Of a DNA stretch of 64,000 nucleotides, positions 8,646 to 16,904 are shown in pieces; positions within the stretch are counted from its first letter, which is position 1; every line of letters begins with the position of its first letter. The position numbers were made by a program, and so were the translations under genes. Source of the DNA: Amycolatopsis azurea DSM 43854 (GTDB lineage: Bacteria > Actinomycetota > Actinomycetes > Mycobacteriales > Pseudonocardiaceae); NCBI RefSeq assembly GCF_001995215.1, contig NZ_MUXN01000011.1:355626-419625 (forward strand). The letters are read 5' to 3'. The notes beneath the pieces were generated by a model, which saw nothing but the letters and a program-made list of their open reading frames with translations, searched no databases and was not told where the DNA came from.

Positions 8646-10607
8646 GTGCGTCCCGTTGACATCGAAGCCCTGACGGTCCCCGGCATCCCCGCGCTGCGCG
8701 GCGACCTGCTGCTCACCGCGGTGAGCAGGCCCGATCTGAAGACGAACAGCTACCGCGGCGGCCTGCGCAGGGTCGACCTCGACGGTGGCGGGGAAGGGCC
8801 GTGGACCCACGGGACCAAGGACTCCGCCCCCGTCATCTCCCCGGACGGCCGGTGGGTCGCCTTCCTCCGGGCGGGGGAGGGCTCCGGGCGCCAGGCCAAG
8901 CCGCAGGTGCACGTGATCGCCGCGGTCGGGGGTGACGCGAAGCGGATCACCGACCTGCCCCTCGGCGCGGGCGCCCCGGTCTGGGCGCCGGATTCCCGCC
9001 GGATCACCTTCGTCGCGCGCGTGCCCGAGCCGGGCCGCTACGGCACGGAGAACGCGGACGGCGAAACCCCGGAGCCGAGCGAAGAAGCCCCGCGGCACAT
9101 CACGAACCTCTTCTATCGTGTCGACGACGTCGGCTTCCTCAACGACCGTCCACAGCGTCTGTTCGTCGTGGACGCGGTCGCCGCGCTCGACGAGGCCGAG
9201 CCCGCCGAACTCACGCCGCTGACCGACGACCGGGTCGACGTCGAGCATCCTTCGTGGACGGCCGACGGCGAGTCCGTCCTGTTCGTCGCGCCTCGCGACT
9301 GGGCCGCGGAGGACACCGTCCGCACGGACGTCTACGCCGTACCCGCCGAGGGTGGCGAACCCCGGCTGCTGATCCGGACCCGGGGCACCGCGGCCAAACC
9401 GGTCACCGCGCCGGACGGGTCGATCCTGTTCTACGGCACCGAATTCCCGGGCCAGGAGGAGATCGCCCGCAACACCGGACTCTGGCGCGCGCCGTGGCCT
9501 CCCGGTGACGAGCCCTCGGCCGCGCGCCGGCTGACCGCCGTCGAAACGGTGGACTGCGACATCGCGGCCGGGCCTCCGGTCGTGCTCGGCGACGAGGCCC
9601 TCGTCGTCGTCCGCACCCGCGGTGCCGCCGAGTTGCGCGCCGTGCCGCTCGACGGCGAACTGGCCGAACTTGAGTCGTTGCGCTGCCTGGCCGGCGAACT
9701 CGCCGCGGTGAAGTCGTTCGTCGTCGACGGCAGCCGGATCGCCGCGGTGATCGGGACGCCCGAGAGCTCCGGCGACGTCGTCCTGCTGTCGGACGAGAAG
9801 CCCAGCGTGCTCACCGATTACTCGAAGGCGTTGCGGGACAAGGGCATCCGGCCGCTGGACGAGCTGAACACGACCGCGCCGGACGGCTATCCGGTGCACG
9901 GCTGGGTCGTCCGGCCCGAGGGCGAGGGGCCGCATCCCGTGGTCCTGATGATCCACGGCGGACCGTTCGCGCCCTACGAATGGAAGGTGTTCGACGAGGC
10001 GCAGGTGCTCGCCGACGCGGGCTACGCGGTGATTCTGGGGAATCCGCGCGGTTCCGCGGGCTACGGGGAGAGCCACGGTCGCAGCATCATCCACGGCCTC
10101 GGCACCGTCGACGCGGACGATCTGCTGGCACTGCTGGACGAAGCGCTGAAACTGTCCGATTTGGACAGTGATCGCGTCGGGGTGATGGGCGGTTCGTACG
10201 GTGGCTTCATGACCAGCTGGCTCGCCGCGCACCACGGCGGCCGGTTCCGCGCGGCGTGGAGCGAGCGCGCGGTCAACGCCTGGGACTCGTTCGTCGGCAG
10301 TTCCGACATCGGCTGGTTCTTCGCCGACGGTTATGTCGGCGAAGACCTCGAAGAGCGGCGCAAGCGCAGCCCGCTGTACTACGCGGGGAAGATCGACATC
10401 CCGTTCATGGTCGCGCATTCCGAGCAGGACTGGCGATGCCCGCTGGAGCAGGCGCAGCGGATGTACGTGGCGCTGCGGCAGAACGGCGTCGCGGCGGAAT
10501 TCCTGCTGTTCCCCGGCGAGGGGCACGAACTCACGCGTTCGGGGCAGCCTCGGCACCGGGTGCAGCGATTCGACGCCGTGCTGGAGTGGTGGGGCCGGCA
10601 CCTCTGA
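8646..10607 (+). CDS. S9 family peptidase (acylaminoacyl-peptidase/prolyl oligopeptidase type)
   Basis: 653 residues from a GTG start, 30 bases after terC. No signal peptide, so cytoplasmic. The N-terminal 400 residues form a beta-propeller with repeated TolB-like blades (APVISPDGRWVAFL, APVWAPDSRRITFV, HPSWTADGESVLFV). The C-terminal third is the catalytic domain: HGGPFAPYEW oxyanion region, nucleophile GGSYGGFM (Ser517), Asp in SEQDWRCPLEQ and His in PGEGHELTRSG. These enzymes cleave short peptides or acyl-amino acids, with the propeller limiting substrate size. It may be read through from terC. Confidence 0.92.
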   Translation: MRPVDIEALTVPGIPALRGDLLLTAVSRPDLKTNSYRGGLRRVDLDGGGEGPWTHGTKDSAPVISPDGRWVAFLRAGEGSGRQAKPQVHVIAAVGGDAKRITDLPLGAGAPVWAPDSRRITFVARVPEPGRYGTENADGETPEPSEEAPRHITNLFYRVDDVGFLNDRPQRLFVVDAVAALDEAEPAELTPLTDDRVDVEHPSWTADGESVLFVAPRDWAAEDTVRTDVYAVPAEGGEPRLLIRTRGTAAKPVTAPDGSILFYGTEFPGQEEIARNTGLWRAPWPPGDEPSAARRLTAVETVDCDIAAGPPVVLGDEALVVVRTRGAAELRAVPLDGELAELESLRCLAGELAAVKSFVVDGSRIAAVIGTPESSGDVVLLSDEKPSVLTDYSKALRDKGIRPLDELNTTAPDGYPVHGWVVRPEGEGPHPVVLMIHGGPFAPYEWKVFDEAQVLADAGYAVILGNPRGSAGYGESHGRSIIHGLGTVDADDLLALLDEALKLSDLDSDRVGVMGGSYGGFMTSWLAAHHGGRFRAAWSERAVNAWDSFVGSSDIGWFFADGYVGEDLEERRKRSPLYYAGKIDIPFMVAHSEQDWRCPLEQAQRMYVALRQNGVAAEFLLFPGEGHELTRSGQPRHRVQRFDAVLEWWGRHL

Positions 10608-10610
10608 GTC

Positions 10611-10633
10611 TCATGAGTGGTGAAGACGGTTCT
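10611..10633 (+). repeat. Degenerate left arm of the GTGAGTGG hairpin family
   Basis: TCATGAGTGG followed by TGAAGACGGTTCT resembles the left arm and centre of the palindromes at 48946 and 63707, but the right arm is missing. It starts 3 bases after the S9 peptidase stop. Confidence 0.45.
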
Positions 10634-10677
10634 CACGACTCGTACTTACCTGCCGATTGGTGTGCCGTCGGTCGTGT

Positions 10678-10716
10678 GTGGAGGATTTGGGACGGTGAAC
10701 GTCCCAGATCCTCCAC
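10678..10716. terminator. 16-bp stem-loop in the S9 peptidase/RES convergent gap
   Basis: GTGGAGGATTTGGGAC at 10678-10693 pairs with GTCCCAGATCCTCCAC at 10701-10716 with one G-U pair; the loop is GGTGAAC. Its position between convergent genes suits a bidirectional terminator. Confidence 0.8.
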
Positions 10717-10802
10717 GCTCGGTCTCGTTGATCAAGATCCGAGGCTGGGCAACCATCGAACCGCCACCCTCGCGCAGTTCAGGCGCGGGCAGGTAAATAC
10801 CG

Positions 10803-10834
10803 GTCGCGTTCTAACGCGACTTACCACTCACGAC
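10803..10834. repeat. GTGAGTGG-family hairpin, truncated copy downstream of the RES toxin gene
   Basis: GTCGCGTT-CT-AACGCGAC is followed by TTACCACTCACGAC, the centre and right arm of the palindrome seen intact at 48946-48993. The left arm has decayed to a GGTAA remnant with six extra bases. It overlaps the last codons of the RES gene at its right end. Confidence 0.65.
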
Positions 10835-11484
10835 AGAAGCGTGTAGTTCAGTTCCTCGCACACCCGGCCCAGCGGGACGTCGAGCCCCGGGTGGTCCAGG
10901 GGGAGAAGGACGTCCGGCGCGACCGGCAGCGAGTTCCCGGCGGGCGGGTCCCACAACGCGAGCGCGGGCCCGCCGGAGTCCATGGAAGACCGGTACCAGA
11001 CGCCGTCGAGGTCGCCGAAGGCAGCGCGGATGGCACGCGCCCAGGCCTGGGTGATCTTCTTCGGGCCGCTGGAGATCTCCTGAGAGGCGCCGACGCGGGT
11101 CGGCCACAGGCCGGCGAGGTCGAGCAGCCGCAGCGTGCGGGTCGGCCGGACGACGACCAGGCGCGGGCCGCGGGATTTGCGGTCGACCGTCGACGTGGTC
11201 TGGAAGACCTCCGCGATGCTGGTGCGCACGGTGAGGCCGAAGTACAGGACGCCGTTCCCGGGGTCGGTGACCGGGTGTCCGCCGCGACCCGGTGTCTGCG
11301 GGTCGAAACGGCCGTGCGGGAGCGGGCCGCTGTAGCGGAACGAATTCCACTGCTGGGGGTGGTTGCCGTGCGCGGTGAAGATCCTGACCAGCCTGGTACC
11401 GGGGTGCACCGTCACCACGTCGTTGGTGCGGTGCAGCTCCTTGACCAGGACAGAGCGCGCAGGCGGCAGGGGGAGCCGGGCCAT
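10828..11484 (-). CDS. RES domain toxin (predicted NAD+-degrading)
   Basis: 218 residues. RES-family features are visible: an N-terminal Arg in GTRLVRIFT, the core LYFGLTVRTSIAEVFQ with the conserved Glu, the strand RLVVVRPTRTLRLLDL, and a C-terminal GVWYRSSMDSGGPALALW carrying the conserved Ser. Known RES toxins such as MbcT of M. tuberculosis degrade NAD+ by phosphorolysis or hydrolysis and arrest growth. The gene lies 98 bases downstream of a candidate Xre/MbcA/ParS-type antitoxin gene on the same strand, which is the usual order. Convergent with the S9 peptidase. Confidence 0.85.
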   Translation of the reverse strand: MARLPLPPARSVLVKELHRTNDVVTVHPGTRLVRIFTAHGNHPQQWNSFRYSGPLPHGRFDPQTPGRGGHPVTDPGNGVLYFGLTVRTSIAEVFQTTSTVDRKSRGPRLVVVRPTRTLRLLDLAGLWPTRVGASQEISSGPKKITQAWARAIRAAFGDLDGVWYRSSMDSGGPALALWDPPAGNSLPVAPDVLLPLDHPGLDVPLGRVCEELNYTLLS

Positions 11485-11582
11485 ACCTCGGGAGTCGTCC
11501 GTCCTTGTCGGGTGATCTTGCTCGATGGGGTCAGCCTACGGCCTACCCCCGACTGAAATTTTCCGTCGTCGGGCAGAACACC

Positions 11583-12164
11583 TTAGAACGGGAGGCCGAG
11601 CGTGGCCACCAGTCTTGCAACATGTTCGGGGTCGCCGCCGGAGAGCAGCCATTGGCGGGGAGTGGCGGGGTGGTCGTTGATCACCAGATCGGACTGCGGG
11701 GTGCTCATGAACGCGGCGACGACCAGCGCGGGCTGGTCTTCGGGGACGGCGCGCAGCACGACCTCCAGGCCGGGCAGCACCCCGGAGCCGGTGAACTGCC
11801 AGGCGGGCAGCCGCCAGCCCTGGTCCTTCCAGCCGGTGAGCCTGCCTTCCTTCAGGCGGTGGCGGATGCGGCTGTCGTCCACGCCGAGGGCTTTCGCCGC
11901 TTCCAGCACGCTCAGCGCGGAATCGGCGAGCACGGCGTGCGCGGCGACCGTGCGGGCACGGAAGTCCGGTTCGTCCTCGCTGCGGGGGGACAGGTCCAGG
12001 CCGACATCGGTGAGCGCGGCCCGCTGGTCGGCCGAGAAGTAGTGCGACGGATCGGGGTTCGGCGGGGAGAGCCTCCGCGCCGCGTCCTCGACGAGAGTCA
12101 GGAACTCGTCGGCGTCGACCTTCAGGCCCGCCTTGGCGAGGACGTTCTCGAGCGCTATCGACAT
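11583..12164 (-). CDS. Antitoxin of the RES pair (Xre/MbcA/ParS-like, with HTH)
   Basis: 193 residues. The C-terminal SPRQWLLSGG-like motif (TPRQWLLSGGDPEHVARLV) is the hallmark of the MbcA/ParS toxin-binding domain, which plugs the RES active site with its C-terminus. A helix-turn-helix-like segment lies near 90-115 (SVLEAAKALGVDDSRIRHRL), as in MerR/excisionase-type DNA binders, so it may autoregulate. It starts at ATG 12164 and is the first gene of the unit. At 193 residues it is longer than MbcA itself, with an extra N-terminal helical part. Confidence 0.75.
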   Translation of the reverse strand: MSIALENVLAKAGLKVDADEFLTLVEDAARRLSPPNPDPSHYFSADQRAALTDVGLDLSPRSEDEPDFRARTVAAHAVLADSALSVLEAAKALGVDDSRIRHRLKEGRLTGWKDQGWRLPAWQFTGSGVLPGLEVVLRAVPEDQPALVVAAFMSTPQSDLVINDHPATPRQWLLSGGDPEHVARLVATLGLPF

Positions 12165-12324
12165 AGCGCCTAGAGTAACTCGTCTGTGCGGGTTCGTGCG
12201 GTCTCATCTCGGTTTCGTGGGGGAATTCACCAGAGACGAACACAGAGTGCACGGAATCACACACGCGCAGTAGGCAATATCGCAACAGTGTGCCCGGATC
12301 GGGCGAGCTTGTCCAGGTATTCGG

Positions 12325-12365
12325 CTTGACAGGTCGTATACGGGAACTTACCTTCCGAAAGGTAA
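12325..12365 (+). promoter_or_regulatory. TTGACA promoter-like element with a TTACCTT dyad, no obvious gene
   Basis: TTGACA at 12325-12330 is followed after 17 bases by TACCTT. An inverted repeat TTACCTT-CCGA-AAGGTAA covers 12348-12365, over the presumed -10 box, and an 8-bp palindrome CGTATACG lies at 12334-12341. No convincing ORF follows on the + strand before the LacI terminator. The rest of the 12165-12498 gap holds only the antitoxin promoter region and a short minus-strand coding-like remnant at 12257-12385. Confidence 0.3.
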
Positions 12366-12439
12366 TCGATTTCTTCCCACCGCTTCGGAGAACCCGGCTG
12401 GTGTGGGGCCGGCTTGGGGGAACAAGGGGGTGGGGCGTT

Positions 12440-12471
12440 CCTGGGCGGCCGGTGTGAACCGGTCGCCCAGG
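12440..12471. terminator. 14-bp hairpin after the LacI gene
   Basis: CCTGGGCGGCCGGT pairs with ACCGGTCGCCCAGG around a GTGA loop with one G-T wobble. It begins 28 bases beyond the LacI stop. Confidence 0.8.
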
Positions 12472-12498
12472 CACGTCGTGCACCTGGGATCTCCGGGG

Positions 12499-13479
12499 TC
12501 AGTCGCGCCGCGAACTGCGGCGCACGATCAGCTTCGCCTGAAGCGTGGTCGTCGTGGCCTTGCGGGTGCTGTCGCCGATCCGGGCCAAGAGCAGCTCGGC
12601 GGCGACCCTGCCCACCTCGTTCGCGGGCTGGGCGACCACCGTCAGCGGCGGATCGATCAGCGTCGTCCACGGCGCGTCGTCGAACGACACGATCCCCACG
12701 TCCTGTCCCGATCGCAGGCCGCGCGAGGCCAGCGCCTCCAAGACGCCGATCGCCATCGTGCTGTTGCCGACCAGCAGCGCGTCCGGCGGCTCGGGCTCGT
12801 CGAGCAGGCTGAGCGCGGCGAGCCTGCCGCCCTCGGCGCGGAACTCGGCGCGCCGCGTGAGCGCGTTCTCCACGCCGACGGCGTCGGTGTAGCCGGCCAG
12901 CCGGTCCTCGGCCGTGCGCACCCCGGGCGGACCGCTGACGCAGGCGACCCGCCGGTATCCGCCGTCGAGCAGATGCCGTGTCGCCTCCTGGGCGGCCAGC
13001 CGGGTGTCGACCAGCACCTGGTCCCCGGTGTTCTCCAGCAGCGGCCGGTCGACGGCGACCACGGGCGTGCCGCGTTCGGTCAGCCGGTCGACGTTGGTGG
13101 CTCGGCCGGTGGGGGAGAGCACCACGCCGGCGACCCGCTCCTGGAGGGCGACGTCGATGTAGCGCCGCTCCTTCTCCTCGTTGTCGTCGGCGTTGCACAG
13201 CACCACCGAGTAGCCCGCGGTCTGCGCGATGTCCTCCACGCCGCGGGCGATCGCGGTGAAGAACGGGTTCTCCACGTCGGAGATGATGAGCGCGAGAACC
13301 GCGGTTTCCTGACGGCGCAGATTTCGCGCCAGCCCGTTCGGGTGATATCCCAATTCCGCGGCGGCGGCCTGTACCCGCGCCGCGAGCACCGGGTCCACAG
13401 TGGACTTACCGTTGAGCGTCCTCGACACGGTCGCCGTCGAAACCCCGGCCTTCGCCGCCACGTCGTTGATGGTGGCCAC
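12499..13479 (-). CDS. LacI family transcriptional regulator
   Basis: 326 residues from the GTG at 13479, which has GGGGAGG a few bases upstream; a longer frame to 13542 is open but lacks this support. N-terminal HTH is canonical: TINDVAAKAGVSTATVSRTL, with the hinge helix in PNGLARNLRR. The remainder is a periplasmic-binding-protein-like sensor with typical strands (LALIISDVENPFFTAIARGV, AGVVLSPTGR, RVACVSGPPG, DVGIVSFDDAPW). It is divergent from the sugar-kinase gene, so it most likely represses that gene in response to the kinase's sugar or a derivative. Confidence 0.92.
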   Translation of the reverse strand: MATINDVAAKAGVSTATVSRTLNGKSTVDPVLAARVQAAAAELGYHPNGLARNLRRQETAVLALIISDVENPFFTAIARGVEDIAQTAGYSVVLCNADDNEEKERRYIDVALQERVAGVVLSPTGRATNVDRLTERGTPVVAVDRPLLENTGDQVLVDTRLAAQEATRHLLDGGYRRVACVSGPPGVRTAEDRLAGYTDAVGVENALTRRAEFRAEGGRLAALSLLDEPEPPDALLVGNSTMAIGVLEALASRGLRSGQDVGIVSFDDAPWTTLIDPPLTVVAQPANEVGRVAAELLLARIGDSTRKATTTTLQAKLIVRRSSRRD

Positions 13480-13497
13480 CGTGACCTCCCCTTCTGC

Positions 13498-13533
13498 AGG
13501 TGTCTTGACACCTTCGCACGGGAAGAATAGCTT
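13498..13533 (+). promoter_or_regulatory. Candidate LacI operator overlapping the kinase promoter
   Basis: The palindrome AGGTGTC-TT-GACACCT (13498-13513) overlaps a -35 box TTGACA (13505-13510). After 17 bases comes TAGCTT as a possible -10. The site is between the divergent LacI and kinase genes, where a repressor would be expected to bind. Confidence 0.5.
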
Positions 13534-13572
13534 GACCGACAATCGTTACCATCCGCTGATCGCGCTACTCGC

Positions 13573-13604
13573 GCTGGAAAGTTCGGGTGCTGGAAAGTTC
13601 GGGG
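13573..13604. repeat. Tandem 16-bp duplication just before the kinase start
   Basis: GCTGGAAAGTTCGGGT (13573-13588) is followed directly by GCTGGAAAGTTCGGGG (13589-13604), differing only in the last base. The second copy ends 5 bases before the GTG start at 13610, so it includes the ribosome-binding area. Confidence 0.8.
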
Positions 13605-13609
13605 GTGTC

Positions 13610-15097
13610 GTGGGCGAACCGGGCCTGGTGCTCGGCATCGACATCGGCACCTCGAGTTCCAAAGGCGTCCTCGTCGATTCCCGGGGCGCCGTGGCGGCGC
13701 GAGCATCCCGGCGACACGATACCTCACGGCCCCGTCCGGGCTGGTTCGAGCATGACGCCGAAACCGTTTGGTGGCAGGACTTCCTGGTACTGACAAGGGA
13801 ACTTTCGGCGGCCGCCGGGGATCATCCCATCATCGGAGTGTCGGTCAGCGGAATCGGACCGGTGCTCCTGCCCGCGGACGCTTCCGGGAAACCGCTGCGT
13901 CCGGCGATTCTTTACGGCGTCGACACCCGCGCGTTCGACGAAATCCGTGAACTCAACCGGGAATTCGGCGAAGAATCCATTGTGGAGCGTGGCGGGAGCG
14001 CGCTCGGCTCGCAGGCCGTCGGGCCGAAATGGCGGTGGCTGGCCAAGAACGAGCCGGACGTGTTCGAACGCGCGGAGCTGTTCTTGATGGCGAGTTCGTT
14101 CCTTGTGCTGAGGCTGACCGGCGAATACGTTCTCGACCATCATTCCGCGAGCCAATGCGACCCGATGTACGACCTGCGCGAGGCCCGGTGGGCGCCGGAC
14201 CGGGTCGCCGCGATCGCCCCCGGCGTCGAACTGCCCAGGCTCGCGTGGCCGACCGAGGTGGTCGGTTCGGTCACCGCCGGGGCGGCCGCGGAAACCGGCC
14301 TGCCGCAAGGAATCCCGGTGACGGCGGGAACGGTGGACGCCTGGGCGGAGGCGACGAGCGCCGGGGTCACCGCGCCCGGGGACACGATGCTCATGTACGG
14401 CACCACGATGTTCCTGATCCAGGTGCTCTCCGACCCCCGCCCCGGACCGGGGCTGTGGACGACCAGGGGCGCGTTCCCGGACACCTATTCACTCGCGGCG
14501 GGGATGGCCACGTCCGGCGCGATCACCGACTGGCTGCGGGAACTCGTCGATGGCGAGTTCGGGGAACTGGCCGCGGCGGCGGGCGAGGTCCCCGCGGGCA
14601 GCCGTGGATTGCTGATGCTGCCGTACTTCGCCGGAGAACGGACACCGATACCGGATCCGGACGCGCGCGGCGTCATCGCCGGGCTCACCACTTCCCATGG
14701 CAGTGCCGAGCTGTACCGCGCGGCACTGGAAGGCACGGCCTACGGGGTGCGGCACAACCTCGAAGCCATGCGTGAGGCCGGCGGCGGCACGCGCCGGTTC
14801 GTCGCCGTCGGAGGCGGGACGCAGGGCGGGGTGTGGACGCAAATCGTCAGCGACGTCGCGCGGATCGACCAGGAGATTCCCGTGGAAACCGTCGGCGCGG
14901 CGTTCGGTGACGCCGTTCTCGCGTCCGTCGCCCTGGGGTTGGAGCCGGATGTCGAAGCCTGGAACCCGGTCGCCGAGGTCGTCCGTCCCGGTGCGGACGC
15001 CGACGTCTACGACGAGTTCTATCCGCACTACCGTGCCCTTTACCGGTCCACAATGGACATAGCGCACTTCTTGGCGCGGAAGAACTCCCTCGCCTGA
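13610..15097 (+). CDS. FGGY-family carbohydrate kinase (xylulokinase-like)
   Basis: 495 residues from the GTG at 13610. The N-terminal phosphate-1 motif LGIDIGTSSSKGVLVDSRG is typical, as is the central MLMYGTTMF segment and the C-terminal adenosine-binding motif AVGGGTQGGVWTQIVSDVARID. The FGGY signature near the C-terminus is GAAFGDAVLASVALG. The family phosphorylates pentuloses, polyols or glycerol; the WFEHDAETVWW segment favours a xylulokinase-like enzyme, but the true substrate is not fixed by sequence. No transporter or isomerase gene is adjacent. Overlaps the 3' end of the convergent AraC gene by 58 bases. Confidence 0.88.
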   Translation: MGEPGLVLGIDIGTSSSKGVLVDSRGAVAARASRRHDTSRPRPGWFEHDAETVWWQDFLVLTRELSAAAGDHPIIGVSVSGIGPVLLPADASGKPLRPAILYGVDTRAFDEIRELNREFGEESIVERGGSALGSQAVGPKWRWLAKNEPDVFERAELFLMASSFLVLRLTGEYVLDHHSASQCDPMYDLREARWAPDRVAAIAPGVELPRLAWPTEVVGSVTAGAAAETGLPQGIPVTAGTVDAWAEATSAGVTAPGDTMLMYGTTMFLIQVLSDPRPGPGLWTTRGAFPDTYSLAAGMATSGAITDWLRELVDGEFGELAAAAGEVPAGSRGLLMLPYFAGERTPIPDPDARGVIAGLTTSHGSAELYRAALEGTAYGVRHNLEAMREAGGGTRRFVAVGGGTQGGVWTQIVSDVARIDQEIPVETVGAAFGDAVLASVALGLEPDVEAWNPVAEVVRPGADADVYDEFYPHYRALYRSTMDIAHFLARKNSLA

Positions 15098-15756
15098 ATC
15101 CCGGCGAACTCCCGGCAGTCCCGGCTCAGGTGGGCCTGATCGGCGTAGCCTGCCGAGACCGCCAGCGAGGCGAGATCCGGCGCCGTGGGCGCGAGGCCGA
15201 TGGCGCGCTGGAACCGGGTGACCCGCAGGTAGGTCGCCGGGCCGTAGCCGACCGCGAGGGTGAACCGCCGCCGCAGCTGCCTTTCCCCGGTCGCGAACCG
15301 GCCCAGCGCGGCGGAAACCCGGGGAACACCACTGTCGAGCCTGGTGATCAGCTCCGAAATCTCCCGGTCGGCGCCGTCGGACCGGCGTCGCGTGACGACG
15401 TCGGTCAGCGAAACGCCGCCACAGAGCACCCGCTCGGCCAGCAGTTCGCCTTCCCTTCCCCAGAGGTCGCCGAGGGGGACGCGCTGGTCCCGCAGTTCGT
15501 CGGCGCCCAGCCCCAGGACGTCGCGCGCCCTGCCGGGGGCGAACCGCACGCCGGAAGCCCGGGCGTCGGGCGGCGTCTCCCAGGTCCACGCCGTGGTGTC
15601 CGGCCCCGCGACGAACACCTCGCCGCCGCATTCCACCAGGTCGACGCAGCCGTCGGGCACGATCCGCTTCGGTGCCTCGCCCGCGTCCTCCCACAGGCAG
15701 CGCACCACGTCCCGCAGCTCGCCGGGTGCCGTCGTCTCCCGATACACGGTTGCCAT
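15040..15756 (-). CDS. AraC family transcriptional regulator (DUF6597-type N-terminus)
   Basis: 238 residues. The N-terminal domain (LRDVVRCLWEDAG, RIVPDGCVDLVECGGEVFVAGPDT, SGVRFAPG) is the DUF6597 type found before AraC HTH domains. The C-terminal part has two HTH units: RVSAALGRFATGERQLRRRF and LASLAVSAGYADQAHLSRDC, the second with the usual F-x-x-G-x-x-P region changed to FAGIQAREF. Divergent from the NUDIX gene with a 30-base gap, so that gene is a plausible target. Its last 58 bases overlap the kinase 3' end on the other strand. Confidence 0.85.
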   Translation of the reverse strand: MATVYRETTAPGELRDVVRCLWEDAGEAPKRIVPDGCVDLVECGGEVFVAGPDTTAWTWETPPDARASGVRFAPGRARDVLGLGADELRDQRVPLGDLWGREGELLAERVLCGGVSLTDVVTRRRSDGADREISELITRLDSGVPRVSAALGRFATGERQLRRRFTLAVGYGPATYLRVTRFQRAIGLAPTAPDLASLAVSAGYADQAHLSRDCREFAGIQAREFFRAKKCAMSIVDR

Positions 15757-15786
15757 GATGCCCCCGGCCTACGACAGAATCAGGCC

Positions 15787-16191
15787 GTGCCCGACGCCGA
15801 GATCGATTCACTGGCCTGGATCCACGTCCGCGACCGCCGTCTGCTGTCCGTGCGGACCGAGGGGAAGGCCAAGTTCTACTTGCCCGGAGGCAAGCGTGAG
15901 CCGGGGGAAGGCGACGTCGGTGGATTGTGCCGGGAGATCAGGGAGGAACTCGGTGTCGAGCTCGACCCTCAGAGTTTCCGCTTCTTCGCGGTGTTGAACG
16001 AGCAGGCCGACGGCTACGCGGACGGCCGTCGCGTCCGGATGACCTGTTACACCGCCGACCATCGTGGTGAGCCCGCGCCCGGCCGTGAGATCGCCGAGTC
16101 CGCCTGGTTGTCTTCGGCCGACGCCCACCTCTGCCCGCCGGCGGGCAGGCGGATGCTCGGCCTGCTCGCCGACGCGGATCTCGTCGACTGA
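15787..16191 (+). CDS. NUDIX hydrolase
   Basis: 134 residues from the GTG at 15787, immediately divergent from the AraC regulator. The Nudix box is complete: GGKREPGEGDVGGLC followed by REIREELGVEL, which matches G-x5-E-x7-REUxEExGU, so the Mg2+-binding glutamates are present. Length and lack of extra domains fit small NDP-X hydrolases or MutT-like enzymes that remove oxidised nucleotides. The flanking strands (AWIHVRDRRLLSVRTEGKAK, MTCYTADHRGE) are typical. Specific substrate unknown. Confidence 0.9.
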   Translation: MPDAEIDSLAWIHVRDRRLLSVRTEGKAKFYLPGGKREPGEGDVGGLCREIREELGVELDPQSFRFFAVLNEQADGYADGRRVRMTCYTADHRGEPAPGREIAESAWLSSADAHLCPPAGRRMLGLLADADLVD

Positions 16192-16392
16192 GGCCGGATC
16201 ACTCAAAGTGAGCTATTCGGCTCACTGTGTTTACGCCAACCGCTCTATGACCAGGCGGTCTTCGCTCATCGGGACACCCAAAAGGGTGAATATCGGGTTT
16301 CTTCCCGATAACGGCTAACGCGGAGTCACCTTCCGACGAGAAGTAGTCGACGCACTCGACGGAAGTGCGCTCGGACGAGAGAAGACCTCTCC

Positions 16393-16887
16393 ATGGGTGT
16401 TCCCACCGCGACCCCTCCGGCATCGGCGCCGGGACAGGGAGCCCCGGGCAGGCTGAAGCCGCTCGGGACCATCGTGGTCGTGCTGGGGGTGATGGCCGTC
16501 GCCGTCACCCTGACCGGTTACGTGCTGCCGAAGGCTTCGCGGCCGGTGCAGAACCCGCCCGCGCCGCCGGTGGAACAGGTCGAGCAGGCCGCGGCCGCCG
16601 TGCGCACCGTGACCCACCTGGTCGTCTACGAACTTTCCGGCGCGAAGGGCGCTCAGAACGTCACCTATGTCGCGCAGGGCTCGGAGCTGATGCAGAAGAC
16701 CGACGTGCTGACGCCGTGGAGCACCACTTTCGAGCGCACGGGCCAGGAAGGCCGCGACGAGTTCTACAGCCTCTCCGCGCAGGGTTCGGGCAGCGGCGCG
16801 TTGCGGTGCCGGATCCTCGTCGACGGCGAGGTCGTCAGCGACCGCACCGCCCCCGCACCGGGCGCGCCGGTGACCTGCACGTCCTAG
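16393..16887 (+). CDS. MmpS-like membrane protein
   Basis: 164 residues: a proline-rich cytoplasmic N-terminus, one membrane span (IVVVLGVMAVAVTLTGYVLP), then an exported domain of about 100 residues. HLVVYELSGAKGAQNVTYVA, VLTPWSTTFERTG and LRCRILVDGEVVSD follow the MmpS pattern of mycobacteria, where MmpS proteins assist MmpL RND lipid or siderophore exporters. No MmpL gene is nearby. The start ATG lies in a stretch with no other good candidate. The FetB-like permease gene follows after 17 bases, so the two are probably co-transcribed. Confidence 0.75.
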   Translation: MGVPTATPPASAPGQGAPGRLKPLGTIVVVLGVMAVAVTLTGYVLPKASRPVQNPPAPPVEQVEQAAAAVRTVTHLVVYELSGAKGAQNVTYVAQGSELMQKTDVLTPWSTTFERTGQEGRDEFYSLSAQGSGSGALRCRILVDGEVVSDRTAPAPGAPVTCTS

Positions 16888-16904
16888 ACGGCAGGATCGT
16901 CCGC

